Part shown: positions 52,900-63,051 of the stretch, piece by piece | Layout of the letters: every line of letters begins with the position of its first letter | How positions within the stretch are numbered: the stretch's first letter is position 1 | Program-made: the position numbers and the translations under genes | Source of the DNA: Bacteroidota bacterium | Lineage (GTDB): Bacteria > Bacteroidota > Bacteroidia > Flavobacteriales_D > Crocinitomicaceae | Reading direction: 5' to 3' | NCBI GenBank assembly: GCA_024280155.1 | Contig: JAJRQQ010000028.1 | Span: 62,001-126,000, forward strand | Length of the DNA: 64,000 nucleotides | Notes under the pieces: model-generated | Database searches by the model: none | What the model was told of the DNA's origin: nothing | Seen by the model: only the letters and a program-made list of their open reading frames with translations

Positions 52900-54594
52900 A
52901 TGAGTACGGGAAATAATTCGACTATGACACCAGGGAAAAGGTTTCTTATTCTGATAAAACCAGATAAAGAAGAGATTAGAAATGTGTATATCTATTCAAT
53001 ATTTGCAGGGTTTATAATGTTGTCACTTCCTTTAGGAATACAAGCAATTATCAACCTTATACAAGGGGGACAAATTAGTACATCTTGGGTTGTTTTAATT
53101 TTGTTTGTTATTTTGGGACTCGTTTTGTCGGGAATTCTGCAAGTTGCCCAATTAAGAATAACCGAGAATTTACAGCAGAAGATATTTACAAGAGCTGCAT
53201 TTGATTTTGCTTACCGAACCTCTAGAATTAAATTGGAGGAACTGTATAATAAATATGCTCCAGAATTGATGAATCGTTTTTTTGATGTTATTTCTATTCA
53301 AAAGGGCTTAACGAAGTTGTTGATTGATTTTTCGACAGCATCCATTCAAACTGTTTTTGGATTACTCTTACTTTCATTGTACCATCCTTTCTTTATTGTT
53401 TTTAGCCTGATCTTGATTATTCTTGTTCTGTTTATCTTTAAATTGACCTATAAAAAAGGTTTAGAAACGAGTTTAAAAGAGTCGAAAAGTAAATACAATG
53501 TTGCACATTGGTTGCAAGAATTAGCGCGAACAAATATCAGTTTTAAATTAGCGGGTATAACTGATTTGCCCTTGAATAAAGTTGATAAATTAACAGGGGA
53601 ATACGTCGAAGCCAGAGAAATGCACTTCAAAGTTCTTGTACAACAATACATTCTTTTAATTGTTTTTAAAGTCTTTGTAGCGTCAGGTCTACTTATTGTT
53701 GGAAGTTTGCTAGTTATTAATCAACAAATGAACATCGGTCAATTTGTTGCTGCTGAAATTATTATTTTAATGATTCTTTCTTCCGTTGAAAAGCTAATTC
53801 TAAGTTTAGAAACTGTTTATGACTTATTGACTTCAATTGAGAAAGTAGGACAGGTAACGGATTTAGAACTAGAATCAGAGTCTGGAATAAATATTCTTTC
53901 TCACCTAGACGAAAATCAAGGAGGGATGGAAGTAGAATTAAATCAAGTGACTTTTCATTATCCTGGAAGCAACAAAAGTATTTTAGATAAAGTGTCGATG
54001 CATTTGAAACCTTCAGAACGGGTAATGATTTCCGGTGAAGTGGATTCTGGAAAGACAACTTTACTTTTTGTTTTAGCTGGATTGTATAAGGTTCAACAAG
54101 GGAATGTTGTCTTGAATAAAATGCCGGTCAATAATCTGAACCCAAATTTTCTACGTTCAATTATTGGGGATTGTTTAATGGATGAATTGCTTTTTGAAGG
54201 AACGCTCCTTGAAAATATTACGATGGGAAGAGAGAATGCTGCTTTTGAAAATGTTCAGTGGGCGGTTGAAAATTTAGGATTATCCGATTTCATTTATTCT
54301 TTACCCAACGGCTTTGACACGAAAATATTCCCACAAGGAAAACAGTTCTCAAAAGGAATTGTAGATAAGATAATTCTTGCACGTAGTATTGTCGATCGAC
54401 CTAGGCTTTTACTGATTAAAGATACTTTTTCATCATTTGCTGAAGATGAGGGTCGCTTGATTATAGATTTTTTAACTCACAAAGATAATCCATGGACATT
54501 AGTTGTAGTGTCTAAAGATGTTCGGTTAATACCGAAAGTTGACAGAGTATTTACAATGTCAAATGGAATTTTAATCGAAACAATAGAAAAATAA
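52900..54594 (+). CDS. ABC exporter (fused TMD-NBD, no C39 peptidase domain) with degenerate NBD motifs
   Basis: Six-TM-type N-terminal half; VTFHYPGSNKSILDKVSMHLKPSERVMISGEVDSGKTTLL Walker A; FSKGIVDKIILARSIVDRPRLLLIKDTFSSF in place of LSGGQ...LLLLDEATS. Confidence 0.88.
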   Translation: MSTGNNSTMTPGKRFLILIKPDKEEIRNVYIYSIFAGFIMLSLPLGIQAIINLIQGGQISTSWVVLILFVILGLVLSGILQVAQLRITENLQQKIFTRAAFDFAYRTSRIKLEELYNKYAPELMNRFFDVISIQKGLTKLLIDFSTASIQTVFGLLLLSLYHPFFIVFSLILIILVLFIFKLTYKKGLETSLKESKSKYNVAHWLQELARTNISFKLAGITDLPLNKVDKLTGEYVEAREMHFKVLVQQYILLIVFKVFVASGLLIVGSLLVINQQMNIGQFVAAEIIILMILSSVEKLILSLETVYDLLTSIEKVGQVTDLELESESGINILSHLDENQGGMEVELNQVTFHYPGSNKSILDKVSMHLKPSERVMISGEVDSGKTTLLFVLAGLYKVQQGNVVLNKMPVNNLNPNFLRSIIGDCLMDELLFEGTLLENITMGRENAAFENVQWAVENLGLSDFIYSLPNGFDTKIFPQGKQFSKGIVDKIILARSIVDRPRLLLIKDTFSSFAEDEGRLIIDFLTHKDNPWTLVVVSKDVRLIPKVDRVFTMSNGILIETIEK

Positions 54595-54605
54595 TCTTGC
54601 AGAAT

Positions 54606-55934
54606 ATGATACAGAATACAAAATATGTAGGTCAGTATTCTACAATAAAGAAAGTAGAAGCTAAAAATTCAAACAAACGATTAAAAAGAATCTTTATCAT
54701 TTGCTTTGTCGTACTCTTTTTATTTTTATTTCTCCCGTGGACACAAAATATTAGAACTACTGGGAATGTTACAACTTTAACTCCTAACCATCGGCCTCAA
54801 AAAGTAACGACCATTATGGATGGGAGAATTCAAAAATGGTTTGTAAAAGAAGGTGATTTAGTACAGGAGGGAGATACATTATTGAAAATAACTGAAATTA
54901 AAGATGCTTACTTTGATGAGAACCTTCTGGAGAGGACGGGAAATCAAGTCAATTTAAAGAAAGAATCCATTGTTAACTACGATGATAAAGTGAAAAATTA
55001 TGATGAACAATTGAAAATTCTAGTGGAGCAGAGAGATTTAAAATTGAACCAATCGAAAATTAAGTTGAAACAGGCCGAATTAAAAATGCAAAGTGACAGT
55101 ATTGCATTTGAGACTTCAAAAATACATTTAAAAATTGCTGATTATCAATTGAAAAGGACGGATAGTTTATATCGAATGGGGCTTAAATCATTAACTGATT
55201 TAGAAACCAAGCGAATGAAAAAGCAACAAGTGGAAAGTTATAAAGTGAAACATGAAAATATCTGGTTGAATAGTAAAACGAATTTGATTAATCTAAAAAT
55301 TGAAATTTCTAATGTTCAAGTAAAGTTTGAATCAGATTACAATAAAATTCTTTCCATGAAATTGTCTGCTTTAAACGAACAAATTGATGCAGAATCCACA
55401 TTGAATAAATTAGAAAATCAATTGAGTAATTACGAAATGAGGGCAGGGTTTCATTATGTATTTGCACCTCAGTCGGGCTATGTTACAAAATTAAAACATG
55501 GTGGAACAGGAGAAACGGTTAAGGCAGGGAGTGAAATTTTAACATTAATGCCATCTCAATATGATTTAGCCGTAGAAATTTATATTAAACCAATTGATTT
55601 ACCCTTGATTCAAAGAGGGCAGAAGGTTCGAATTCAATTTGATGGTTGGCCTGCAATTGTTTTTTCTGGTTGGCCAAATGTTAGTCATGGTACATACGGG
55701 GGTGAGGTGTATGCCATTGATCAATTCATTAGCCCAAATGGTAAATTCCGCTTGCTTGTTAAGCCTGATGATAATGATAGTGAATGGCCAGATGCACTGC
55801 GTTTTGGTGGCGGAACAAATGCAATGCTACTATTGAATGATGTCTCAATTTGGTATGAAATGTGGCGAAATGTCAACGGATTCCCACCAGATTTTTATAA
55901 AAATGATGTTGAGAATGTTAAATCAAAAAAATAA
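54606..55934 (+). CDS. HlyD-family membrane fusion protein
   Basis: Single N-terminal TM, HRPQKVTTIMDGRIQKWFVKEGDLVQEGDTLLKI, long coiled coil, FAPQSGYVTKLKHGGTGETVKAGSEILTLMP; ATG 54606 preferred over TTG 54597. Confidence 0.9.
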   Translation: MIQNTKYVGQYSTIKKVEAKNSNKRLKRIFIICFVVLFLFLFLPWTQNIRTTGNVTTLTPNHRPQKVTTIMDGRIQKWFVKEGDLVQEGDTLLKITEIKDAYFDENLLERTGNQVNLKKESIVNYDDKVKNYDEQLKILVEQRDLKLNQSKIKLKQAELKMQSDSIAFETSKIHLKIADYQLKRTDSLYRMGLKSLTDLETKRMKKQQVESYKVKHENIWLNSKTNLINLKIEISNVQVKFESDYNKILSMKLSALNEQIDAESTLNKLENQLSNYEMRAGFHYVFAPQSGYVTKLKHGGTGETVKAGSEILTLMPSQYDLAVEIYIKPIDLPLIQRGQKVRIQFDGWPAIVFSGWPNVSHGTYGGEVYAIDQFISPNGKFRLLVKPDDNDSEWPDALRFGGGTNAMLLLNDVSIWYEMWRNVNGFPPDFYKNDVENVKSKK

Positions 55935-57325
55935 TGAGGTATTTTATTTTTACATTTGTATTGCTTCTTTGGTTTAATGCTTCTTTTGCACAAGATTCAT
56001 TAACTCTCTTTAAATATGAAGAATACATCTCTTTAGTAAAAGAGCATCATCCAATTGCTTTTCAATCTTCGATCGCTTTGCAAAAAGGTGAAGCTAATTT
56101 ATTAAAGTCAAAAGGTGGGTTTGATCCAAAGTTAGCTGGAAATATTCGTCAAAAATATTTTGAGGGTAAAAAATATTACAGCCATTTAGATGCAGGATTG
56201 AAGGTGCCAACTTGGTTTGGAATTACTGTACAGGGAGGATACGGGGACAATGAGGGAGTTTTCTTGAACCCTGAAGCTAGAGTTCCAAATGATGGCTTAT
56301 GGTACGCTGGTGTGACACTCAATTTAGGGAATGGACTGTTTATGGATAAAAGAAGGGCAGATTTAAAACAAGCTAAAATTTACATAAATTCTACGGATAT
56401 TGAACGAAAATTAATGCTCAATCAATTGCTGTATGATGCAAGTATTGCCTATTGGGACTGGTTTAAAGCTGTTGAAAAAGTGAATGTGTATGAAAGAGGA
56501 AAAGAAACAGCATCTTTTAGATTGAGGTCTGTTATTCAAAGTGCAGAACTTGGAGACAAGGCTTTTGTGGATACTCTGAAAGCAAAAATTCAACTGCAGA
56601 ATAGATTATTGGACTTGGAGCAAGCAAAACTCGATGTGTTAAATAAGAAAGCGTATTTGGAAAGTTTCTTATGGCTCGAAGGTTATGTTCCGTTGGTACT
56701 AGAAGATCACCTGATGCCAGATGCTTCAAATCTTTTTCATATGACTTCAAGATTGAGTTTTACAAATCGCATCGATAGTTTGGTGGAGAATCATCCTGAA
56801 ATGGCTTATTATAAAAACGGAATTGATATCGCTAAAATTCAGTACAGATTAAAAAAAGAAGGATTAAAACCTACAGTGCAATTAAAGTATAACCTCCTTA
56901 GTACACCAATAAATAGTAATGTTATGGGAGATTTTACTTTAGATAATTATTATTGGAGTGCGGGAGTTTCTTACCCAATATTTACACGGAAAGACAGGGG
57001 AGACTTGAAATTAGCATCTCTGAAAATACAAGAAAAGCAAAGTCAAACGGTAAATTTAAACGCAAAATTGAATTACAAACTGAGTGCAGCATATAATTCT
57101 ATCGAAAGTTTTGAAGTTCAAGTCCAACAATTTGAAAATGCCCTAGAGAATTATGAAATGCTCTTCAATGCTGAATATGCTCTTTTTAATGTCGGAGAAA
57201 GTTCCTTATTCTTGGTGAATTTTAGAGAGCAAGAATGGATCAAAGCACAAGTTAAAATGATTGATATCTACTATCAATTGAATATATTTAAAGAAAATTT
57301 TAAACGCCAGACGGTGACTTACTAA
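55934..57325 (+). CDS. TolC-family outer-membrane protein
   Basis: Signal peptide; YEEYISLVKEHHPIAFQSSIALQKGEANLLKSKGGFDPKLAG; coiled-coil repeats; start overlaps the HlyD stop. Confidence 0.87.
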   Translation: MRYFIFTFVLLLWFNASFAQDSLTLFKYEEYISLVKEHHPIAFQSSIALQKGEANLLKSKGGFDPKLAGNIRQKYFEGKKYYSHLDAGLKVPTWFGITVQGGYGDNEGVFLNPEARVPNDGLWYAGVTLNLGNGLFMDKRRADLKQAKIYINSTDIERKLMLNQLLYDASIAYWDWFKAVEKVNVYERGKETASFRLRSVIQSAELGDKAFVDTLKAKIQLQNRLLDLEQAKLDVLNKKAYLESFLWLEGYVPLVLEDHLMPDASNLFHMTSRLSFTNRIDSLVENHPEMAYYKNGIDIAKIQYRLKKEGLKPTVQLKYNLLSTPINSNVMGDFTLDNYYWSAGVSYPIFTRKDRGDLKLASLKIQEKQSQTVNLNAKLNYKLSAAYNSIESFEVQVQQFENALENYEMLFNAEYALFNVGESSLFLVNFREQEWIKAQVKMIDIYYQLNIFKENFKRQTVTY

Positions 57326-58641
57326 TCTTCAAAAATAAGTTTTCGCAACATTTCTCTGTCATTCTGAAGTGATTTTACTTTATCTTCTTCATTATTCATC
57401 ATGTAAATGAAATGTGCTTTCAGTGCAACATGTTTTACGTAGTAATAATAGTAGTAGGCAAACATTCCCACCAATGGCAGTGAGATGAAGTAAATAACCT
57501 CTTCCCAAAATGAAAGTTGAAGAAAATAGTCTGTGAGGTATAGAAATCCAACATAATTCAGAGGATAGAAAACCAAACTAAGAAGAACAGCAACTGGTGC
57601 GTAATATTCAATGTCCTTTACAATTTTTGGAACTAAAATGTCGGTTAATTTGAAAGGTAAAATACTGTGAATAAAACCATAAATAAAAAGAGGTAAACCC
57701 AAAAATATTAAAATAGTCGATTGAATCATCTGTCGATAAAACATCATAGGGCGATAGTCTCTGTCCAAAAAGTCGGGTTGAACCTCCAACTGTTTTAATT
57801 GTAAATTAATCTTGTCGTACACATATTCAATACGTTTCATTCGTGTTGGGCTAGCCACTAATATGGTATTGATTCTGTCATAGACTTCTTTGAATAAATA
57901 AACGTCTTTTTCAACTCCTTTTAGCTCAGATTCAATGTATCTTGAAGAAAGGATTTTAACTACATTATCTGCTAATCCTTCAAATTCAACAGCATGAGAT
58001 CCAATGAGTAGGTTTTCGATAGAATATTTAAAGTCTTTCGTTAATTTTTTGGAGGCTCTTCCATTGTCCAATTCAAAATCTCCAAGATAATGCAAGTGAT
58101 CGATGGGGGGTCCAATATTTGCCACAACAGAACTTCTAAATTTTTCAGGTTGTAAATAAATCAACCCTATTGGAATGATTTTTAAGTTCAATTCTCCTTG
58201 ATGTCTTAATTCTGCTTCTAAAGCGATTCTAGCTGAACCTGTTTTTAATTGCCGAAGAACTCTTTCTGGAAAACTATTGCCTTCAGGGAAGATAACTAAC
58301 GTTTTTCCTTCTTCTAATAATTGAAAGCAACTTTCAAAAGAACTTTTATTGTCAACCCCTTTGGTTATAGATTCTGTTGCCCGATTAATCGGAATCAAAC
58401 CCAGTGACCGTAGAAAAACGGATTTTAATTTTGTGCTAAAAAAAGTTCCTTTTGTCATGAAGTGAATAGGTTCTTTACAAATTTGACCAAGAATCCATGC
58501 ATCCATTAGAGTGTTGGGGTGATTTGCAATAAGAATTCGAGGACCGTCATGGTGTAAGTTCTCAATGTGGTTCACTTGAATTTTCTTGTAGTAAAGACGA
58601 ATGCCAAACCCAATCAATATTTTTAAAAACCGATACAGCAT
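57322..58641 (-). CDS. 1-acyl-sn-glycerol-3-phosphate acyltransferase-like (PlsC domain) membrane protein
   Basis: ILIANHPNTLMDAWILGQ (HxxxxD-like NHPNTLMD), VIFPEGNSFPERVLRQLKTGSARIALEAE. Confidence 0.85.
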   Translation of the reverse strand: MLYRFLKILIGFGIRLYYKKIQVNHIENLHHDGPRILIANHPNTLMDAWILGQICKEPIHFMTKGTFFSTKLKSVFLRSLGLIPINRATESITKGVDNKSSFESCFQLLEEGKTLVIFPEGNSFPERVLRQLKTGSARIALEAELRHQGELNLKIIPIGLIYLQPEKFRSSVVANIGPPIDHLHYLGDFELDNGRASKKLTKDFKYSIENLLIGSHAVEFEGLADNVVKILSSRYIESELKGVEKDVYLFKEVYDRINTILVASPTRMKRIEYVYDKINLQLKQLEVQPDFLDRDYRPMMFYRQMIQSTILIFLGLPLFIYGFIHSILPFKLTDILVPKIVKDIEYYAPVAVLLSLVFYPLNYVGFLYLTDYFLQLSFWEEVIYFISLPLVGMFAYYYYYYVKHVALKAHFIYMMNNEEDKVKSLQNDREMLRKLIFED

Positions 58642-58658
58642 ATTTTAATGTTCAGATT

Positions 58659-58940
58659 CTATTCGTAAATATCCAATTTATTCTGCAAGGTGTGAATTTT
58701 TTCTTGCAATTCATCCACTTGATTCAATAAATTATTAATAATGTCTATTCCTTCAAAGTTTACATTCAAATCAAAATGCATACGCATTAATCGTTCTACG
58801 CGCTCTATTTCTTCGGCCGTTATATGAGGTGTAGAATCAATGATTATAACTTCTATTAATTCATATTCCACCAATGAATCAATGAATGAAGTTGGAATGT
58901 TATAGTGAACACAAATCTGTTTTGTTGATATCGTTTTCAT
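58659..58940 (-). CDS. cbpM: Chaperone modulator CbpM-like (MerR-like)
   Basis: 93 aa, HITAEEIERVERLMRMHFDLNVNFEGIDIINNLLNQVDELQEKI; directly downstream of DnaJ-like gene. Confidence 0.85.
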   Translation of the reverse strand: MKTISTKQICVHYNIPTSFIDSLVEYELIEVIIIDSTPHITAEEIERVERLMRMHFDLNVNFEGIDIINNLLNQVDELQEKIHTLQNKLDIYE

Positions 58941-58941
58941 C

Positions 58942-59832
58942 TTATCTCAATTTTGATAATTCAGTAAATAATTCTTTTTCCTTAGCTGTTAAGTTTTTTG
59001 GGATTTCAATTTTATAAGTAACGTATAAATTACCAAATCCCCCTTCTTTCTTGTAAACAGGCATTCCTTTTCCTGTTAATTTCACTTTTTCACCATTTTG
59101 AGTGCCTGGTCTTACTTTTAATTTCACTTTCTTGCCGTCTATGGTTGAAATTGTAATGTTACCACCCAAAACTGCAGTGTACAAATCAAGAGATACGTTT
59201 TTGTATAAATGACTTTTGTCACGTTTGAAAGAAGTATCATTTTTAATATTGAATTGGATGTATAAATCTCCATTTATTCCACCTTCTATTTTTTCGCCGT
59301 GATTTTTTATTTTTATCGTTTGGTTATTTTCTACACCAGCAGGTATGTTTAAACGAATTTTCTTTCCATTTAAGGACAATGTTTGCTTTTGTGTTTCTAA
59401 AATATCCGATAAATTCAGTGTCAAGACCGTATTGTAATCTCTCCCTTTAAATTGCCCGCGAGATTGTCTTTGTCCACCCATTCCGCCAAACATAGAGCTG
59501 AAATAATCAGAGAAATCACTTTCATCGAAATTACTGTGGGAATTATATTGTTGATGATTGCCCTGCGAAGATCTTTGATGTTTTTGAGCTTTTTCAAATT
59601 CTTCAGCATGTTTCCAATCTTTCCCGTATTTGTCATATTTTTTACGATTTTCAGGATTACTTAAGACTTCGTTCGCTTCATTTATTTCCTTAAATTTTTC
59701 ACTAGATCTTTTATCCCCCTTATTTAAGTCAGGATGGTGTTTTCGTGCAAGTTTCCGGTAAGCTTTTTTTATTTCAGCTTCAGTTGCAGATTTGTTAACG
59801 CCCAATATTTTATAATAATCTTTAAATTCCAT
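58942..59832 (-). CDS. cbpA: DnaJ-class chaperone CbpA-like
   Basis: [37 protein letters not shown]-domain with HPD; C-terminal DnaJ_C without zinc fingers. Confidence 0.93.
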   Translation of the reverse strand: MEFKDYYKILGVNKSATEAEIKKAYRKLARKHHPDLNKGDKRSSEKFKEINEANEVLSNPENRKKYDKYGKDWKHAEEFEKAQKHQRSSQGNHQQYNSHSNFDESDFSDYFSSMFGGMGGQRQSRGQFKGRDYNTVLTLNLSDILETQKQTLSLNGKKIRLNIPAGVENNQTIKIKNHGEKIEGGINGDLYIQFNIKNDTSFKRDKSHLYKNVSLDLYTAVLGGNITISTIDGKKVKLKVRPGTQNGEKVKLTGKGMPVYKKEGGFGNLYVTYKIEIPKNLTAKEKELFTELSKLR

Positions 59833-59926
59833 TTTATAATGTACTTTTTTTTATTCGGTTTACAATAAAATAGCCATCTATTTTTAATAAATGGCTATTC
59901 TAATTCTAATGAGAAATGCTTTCCAA

Positions 59927-60364
59927 TTATAAAATCTCAATTTGTTTAATTGGTTTTGGCTTCGCTTCTTCTTTCTTTGGAATAGTAATCGATAGAATAC
60001 CATTCTCATATGTTGCAGAAATTTTTTCATCCTCTACCAATTCAGGTAATGTGAACGAACGAGTGAAAGATTGATAGCTAAATTCTCTTCGAGTTACATT
60101 TTCTCCATCAGATTCATTCTCACTCATTCTTTTTTCCGAAGATATCGTCAGAATATCATTGTTTAATTCAATGTTAAAATCTGTTTTATTGAAACCTGGT
60201 GCTGCAACTTCTACTTCAAAACTGTCTTCAGTTTCTTTAATGTTTACCGAAGGTAATGTTGTGTTTGTCTTTGAAAAATGATTTGTGTTCCAACGTTCAA
60301 CTTCAGAATTGAAGAGTCTGTCAAGTAAATCAGGTAATTGGTTTTGAAATCTTACAAGTGTCAT
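59927..60364 (-). CDS. Hsp20/alpha-crystallin small heat-shock protein
   Basis: SVNIKETEDSFEVEVAAPGFNKTDFNIELNNDILTISSEK...ATYENGILSITIPKKEE. Confidence 0.94.
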   Translation of the reverse strand: MTLVRFQNQLPDLLDRLFNSEVERWNTNHFSKTNTTLPSVNIKETEDSFEVEVAAPGFNKTDFNIELNNDILTISSEKRMSENESDGENVTRREFSYQSFTRSFTLPELVEDEKISATYENGILSITIPKKEEAKPKPIKQIEIL

Positions 60365-60485
60365 CGTTTTTTTCTTTTTTTAGTTAAACTTATTTTTAAT
60401 ATCGACTTTCCTTTTTCAAAGCTTATACCAGTCTTAAAATACTGACGTATAGTCATTTGAAGACGGGTTCTACTGACGTTTTTTC

Positions 60486-61775
60486 ATGTTATTCAATTTT
60501 GTACTGACAAAAAAACAGAATTTGTTTCTCGTGTATAATTCCACGGCACGTAAAATATATTTACATTTGTTCGTGCAAGAAAAATATGTTACATATCTCA
60601 ATTCCAACAATGGAAAAGCAATTTTAGCTTTTGAATCAGTTGATTCTTTATTCGTGAACTCTGCAAACTCACTTGATGCTATTCAAAATTTCATTGATAA
60701 ACACAAGGGGAAGTACATATTTGTGGCATTGAGCTATGATTTGAAAAATGATATTGAACTCTTGCATTCAAAGAATTTGAACAAACTGAAGTTTCCAAAA
60801 GCCATTCTTTGGGTAGCAAAAAATGTTGTGAAATTTAACGAAGACCTGTATGAATTTATTTCTGGTGAAGAGTGTTTAGAGAATATTCAATTGGTTCAGT
60901 CATTCCTCAAGGAAAGCAATCAAAAAAAATATCCTCCACTAAATATTGAATTTAAAAATCGAATTTCTTTTGATGATTATGTTAAAAACGTCAATCAACT
61001 TAAAGAAGAGATTCAACAAGGGAATATATACGAAGTAAATTATTGCCAAGAATTTTATGCCGAGAATGTGGAATTAACAAATCCATTGGATGTTTATTTT
61101 AAATTGAATCAAATTACAAAAGCACCTTATTCAACTTATTTTAGAGCAGAAGAATTTTCCATTTTCAGCGGTTCACCAGAATTGTATTTGAATAAAAAAG
61201 AAAATGTGATTAAGTCTTCGCCGATTAAAGGGACACGTAAACGTGGAAAGAATAGGGAAGAGGATGAACGTATGAAAGTGGAATTGAAAAATGATTTGAA
61301 AGAACAAGCAGAGAATGTGATGATTGTAGATTTGGTGCGGAATGATTTATCGAGAATAGCCCAAAAAAAATCTGTAAAAGTGGACGAACTCATGGGGATT
61401 TATTCTTTCGAAACTGTTCATCAAATGATTTCAACCATTTCTTGTCGTGTAGATGATGAGATTTTATTCTCTGATATTCTTCGAGCAACTTTTCCAATGG
61501 GGTCGATGACTGGTGCTCCAAAAATCAGTGCAATGCTACTTATTGAGAAACACGAAGCTTTCCAACGAGGAATTTATTCAGGTTCTATTGGTTATATCTC
61601 CCCAAACGGTGATTTTGATTTTAATGTTGTAATACGGTCATTAATTTATAATGCGAAAGAAAAATATCTTTCATGTCCAGTGGGGGGTGCGATCACCATC
61701 AATGCCAATGCTGGAAGTGAATTCAAGGAGTGTAATGTGAAAGTAAAAGGCATTTTAGACCAAATGAATGCATAG
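60486..61775 (+). CDS. pabB: Aminodeoxychorismate synthase component I (PabB/TrpE family); true start uncertain
   Basis: QGNIYEVNYCQEFYA, SPIKGTRKRG, DLVRNDLSRIA, FPMGSMTGAPKISAM, GIYSGSIGYISPNGDFDFNVVIRSL. Confidence 0.9.
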   Translation: MLFNFVLTKKQNLFLVYNSTARKIYLHLFVQEKYVTYLNSNNGKAILAFESVDSLFVNSANSLDAIQNFIDKHKGKYIFVALSYDLKNDIELLHSKNLNKLKFPKAILWVAKNVVKFNEDLYEFISGEECLENIQLVQSFLKESNQKKYPPLNIEFKNRISFDDYVKNVNQLKEEIQQGNIYEVNYCQEFYAENVELTNPLDVYFKLNQITKAPYSTYFRAEEFSIFSGSPELYLNKKENVIKSSPIKGTRKRGKNREEDERMKVELKNDLKEQAENVMIVDLVRNDLSRIAQKKSVKVDELMGIYSFETVHQMISTISCRVDDEILFSDILRATFPMGSMTGAPKISAMLLIEKHEAFQRGIYSGSIGYISPNGDFDFNVVIRSLIYNAKEKYLSCPVGGAITINANAGSEFKECNVKVKGILDQMNA

Positions 61776-63024
61776 AATAGAAGAACATATTAGGAAAAGA
61801 TGGTCTGATTTTAAAAACGCAACTATTTTTGTGGGGTGTAGTGGAGGATTGGATTCTATCGTTTTAATCTTAATTCTTCACAAATTAAAATTCAAGATTG
61901 AAGCTTTGCACGTGAATTATCAACTTCGAGGTAAGGATTCTGAAAAAGATGCATTGTTTGTTCAGTCGTTCTGCCAAGAAAAAAATATTCCATTTCACAT
62001 TAAGACCATTGATTTAGGTAAAGAGTTAATTGACGGCGGAAATTTACAAGAATTAGCAAGAAATGTTCGATACGACTGGTTTCAATCTTTTTTATCGAAA
62101 GAAAAAAATGCATTTATTGCAGTTGCGCATCATCAAGATGATCAAATCGAAACCTTTTTCCTCAATCTTGCTCGAAAATCTGGTGTAATGGGATTGGCTG
62201 CAATGTTGGAAGAAAATCATCAAATTATTCGACCATTATTGCCTTTTTCGAAAGATGAATTACGAGAATATGCACTTTATCAACATCTAATTTGGAGAGA
62301 AGACAAGTCAAATTCAACGAATAAATACCGAAGAAATTTTCTTAGAAATGTCATTATACCTTTATTAAATCATCAAGTTCCTCATTTAAATGAAAGTGTG
62401 TTGATTCTTGTGAAAGTAATGCAAGAGAGTCAGCAAGAATTGGAAAATTCTATCTCAATTGTTCTTCGTGAAACAAATGAGAATAAACGATTAAAAATTG
62501 AATCCTTTTTAAATTGGAATGATCTTGAAAAAGTTGAATTCTTCCGACAACTCAATCAGCCGATTGAGTTAAAAGATGAATTGACACAAATTGCTCATTC
62601 GGAGAATGGAAAACGAATTCTACTTCAAAATCACCCAAAATATTCTGCCATAGTAAAACAAAAAGATGAGTTTCTATTTTTGACAGAAAGAAAAGTAGCG
62701 AGTAAACCAGTATTATTGGTTGAAACAGTAAATGTTTTGCCTAAAGAATTTAATAAAACAGAAATCTATCTCGATTTTTCTAAAATTAAAGGTAAGTTGA
62801 AACTTAGAAAATGGAAGATTGGTGACAGAATTCAACCGTTAGGCATGAAGGGTTCGAAGTTAATTTCGGATTGTATCAAGGATGCTCACATTTCTATCGA
62901 AGAAAAATCAGATGTTCTCATTGTTCATGACGAAGAAAATATACATTGGTGTGTTGGATTGGTGATTGGTAGAAAGGCAGTTGCAAATGGAAAAACAAAA
63001 GAAATCCTAAAAATAACCACTTAA
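61768..63024 (+). CDS. tilS: tRNA(Ile)-lysidine synthetase
   Basis: IFVGCSGGLDSIVLILILHKL, VAHHQDDQIETFFLNLARKSGVMGLAAM, KLRKWKIGDRIQPLGMKGSKLISD. Confidence 0.94.
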   Translation: MHRIEEHIRKRWSDFKNATIFVGCSGGLDSIVLILILHKLKFKIEALHVNYQLRGKDSEKDALFVQSFCQEKNIPFHIKTIDLGKELIDGGNLQELARNVRYDWFQSFLSKEKNAFIAVAHHQDDQIETFFLNLARKSGVMGLAAMLEENHQIIRPLLPFSKDELREYALYQHLIWREDKSNSTNKYRRNFLRNVIIPLLNHQVPHLNESVLILVKVMQESQQELENSISIVLRETNENKRLKIESFLNWNDLEKVEFFRQLNQPIELKDELTQIAHSENGKRILLQNHPKYSAIVKQKDEFLFLTERKVASKPVLLVETVNVLPKEFNKTEIYLDFSKIKGKLKLRKWKIGDRIQPLGMKGSKLISDCIKDAHISIEEKSDVLIVHDEENIHWCVGLVIGRKAVANGKTKEILKITT

Positions 63025-63051
63025 ACTCCAACACTCTAAAATTCTAAGAGC

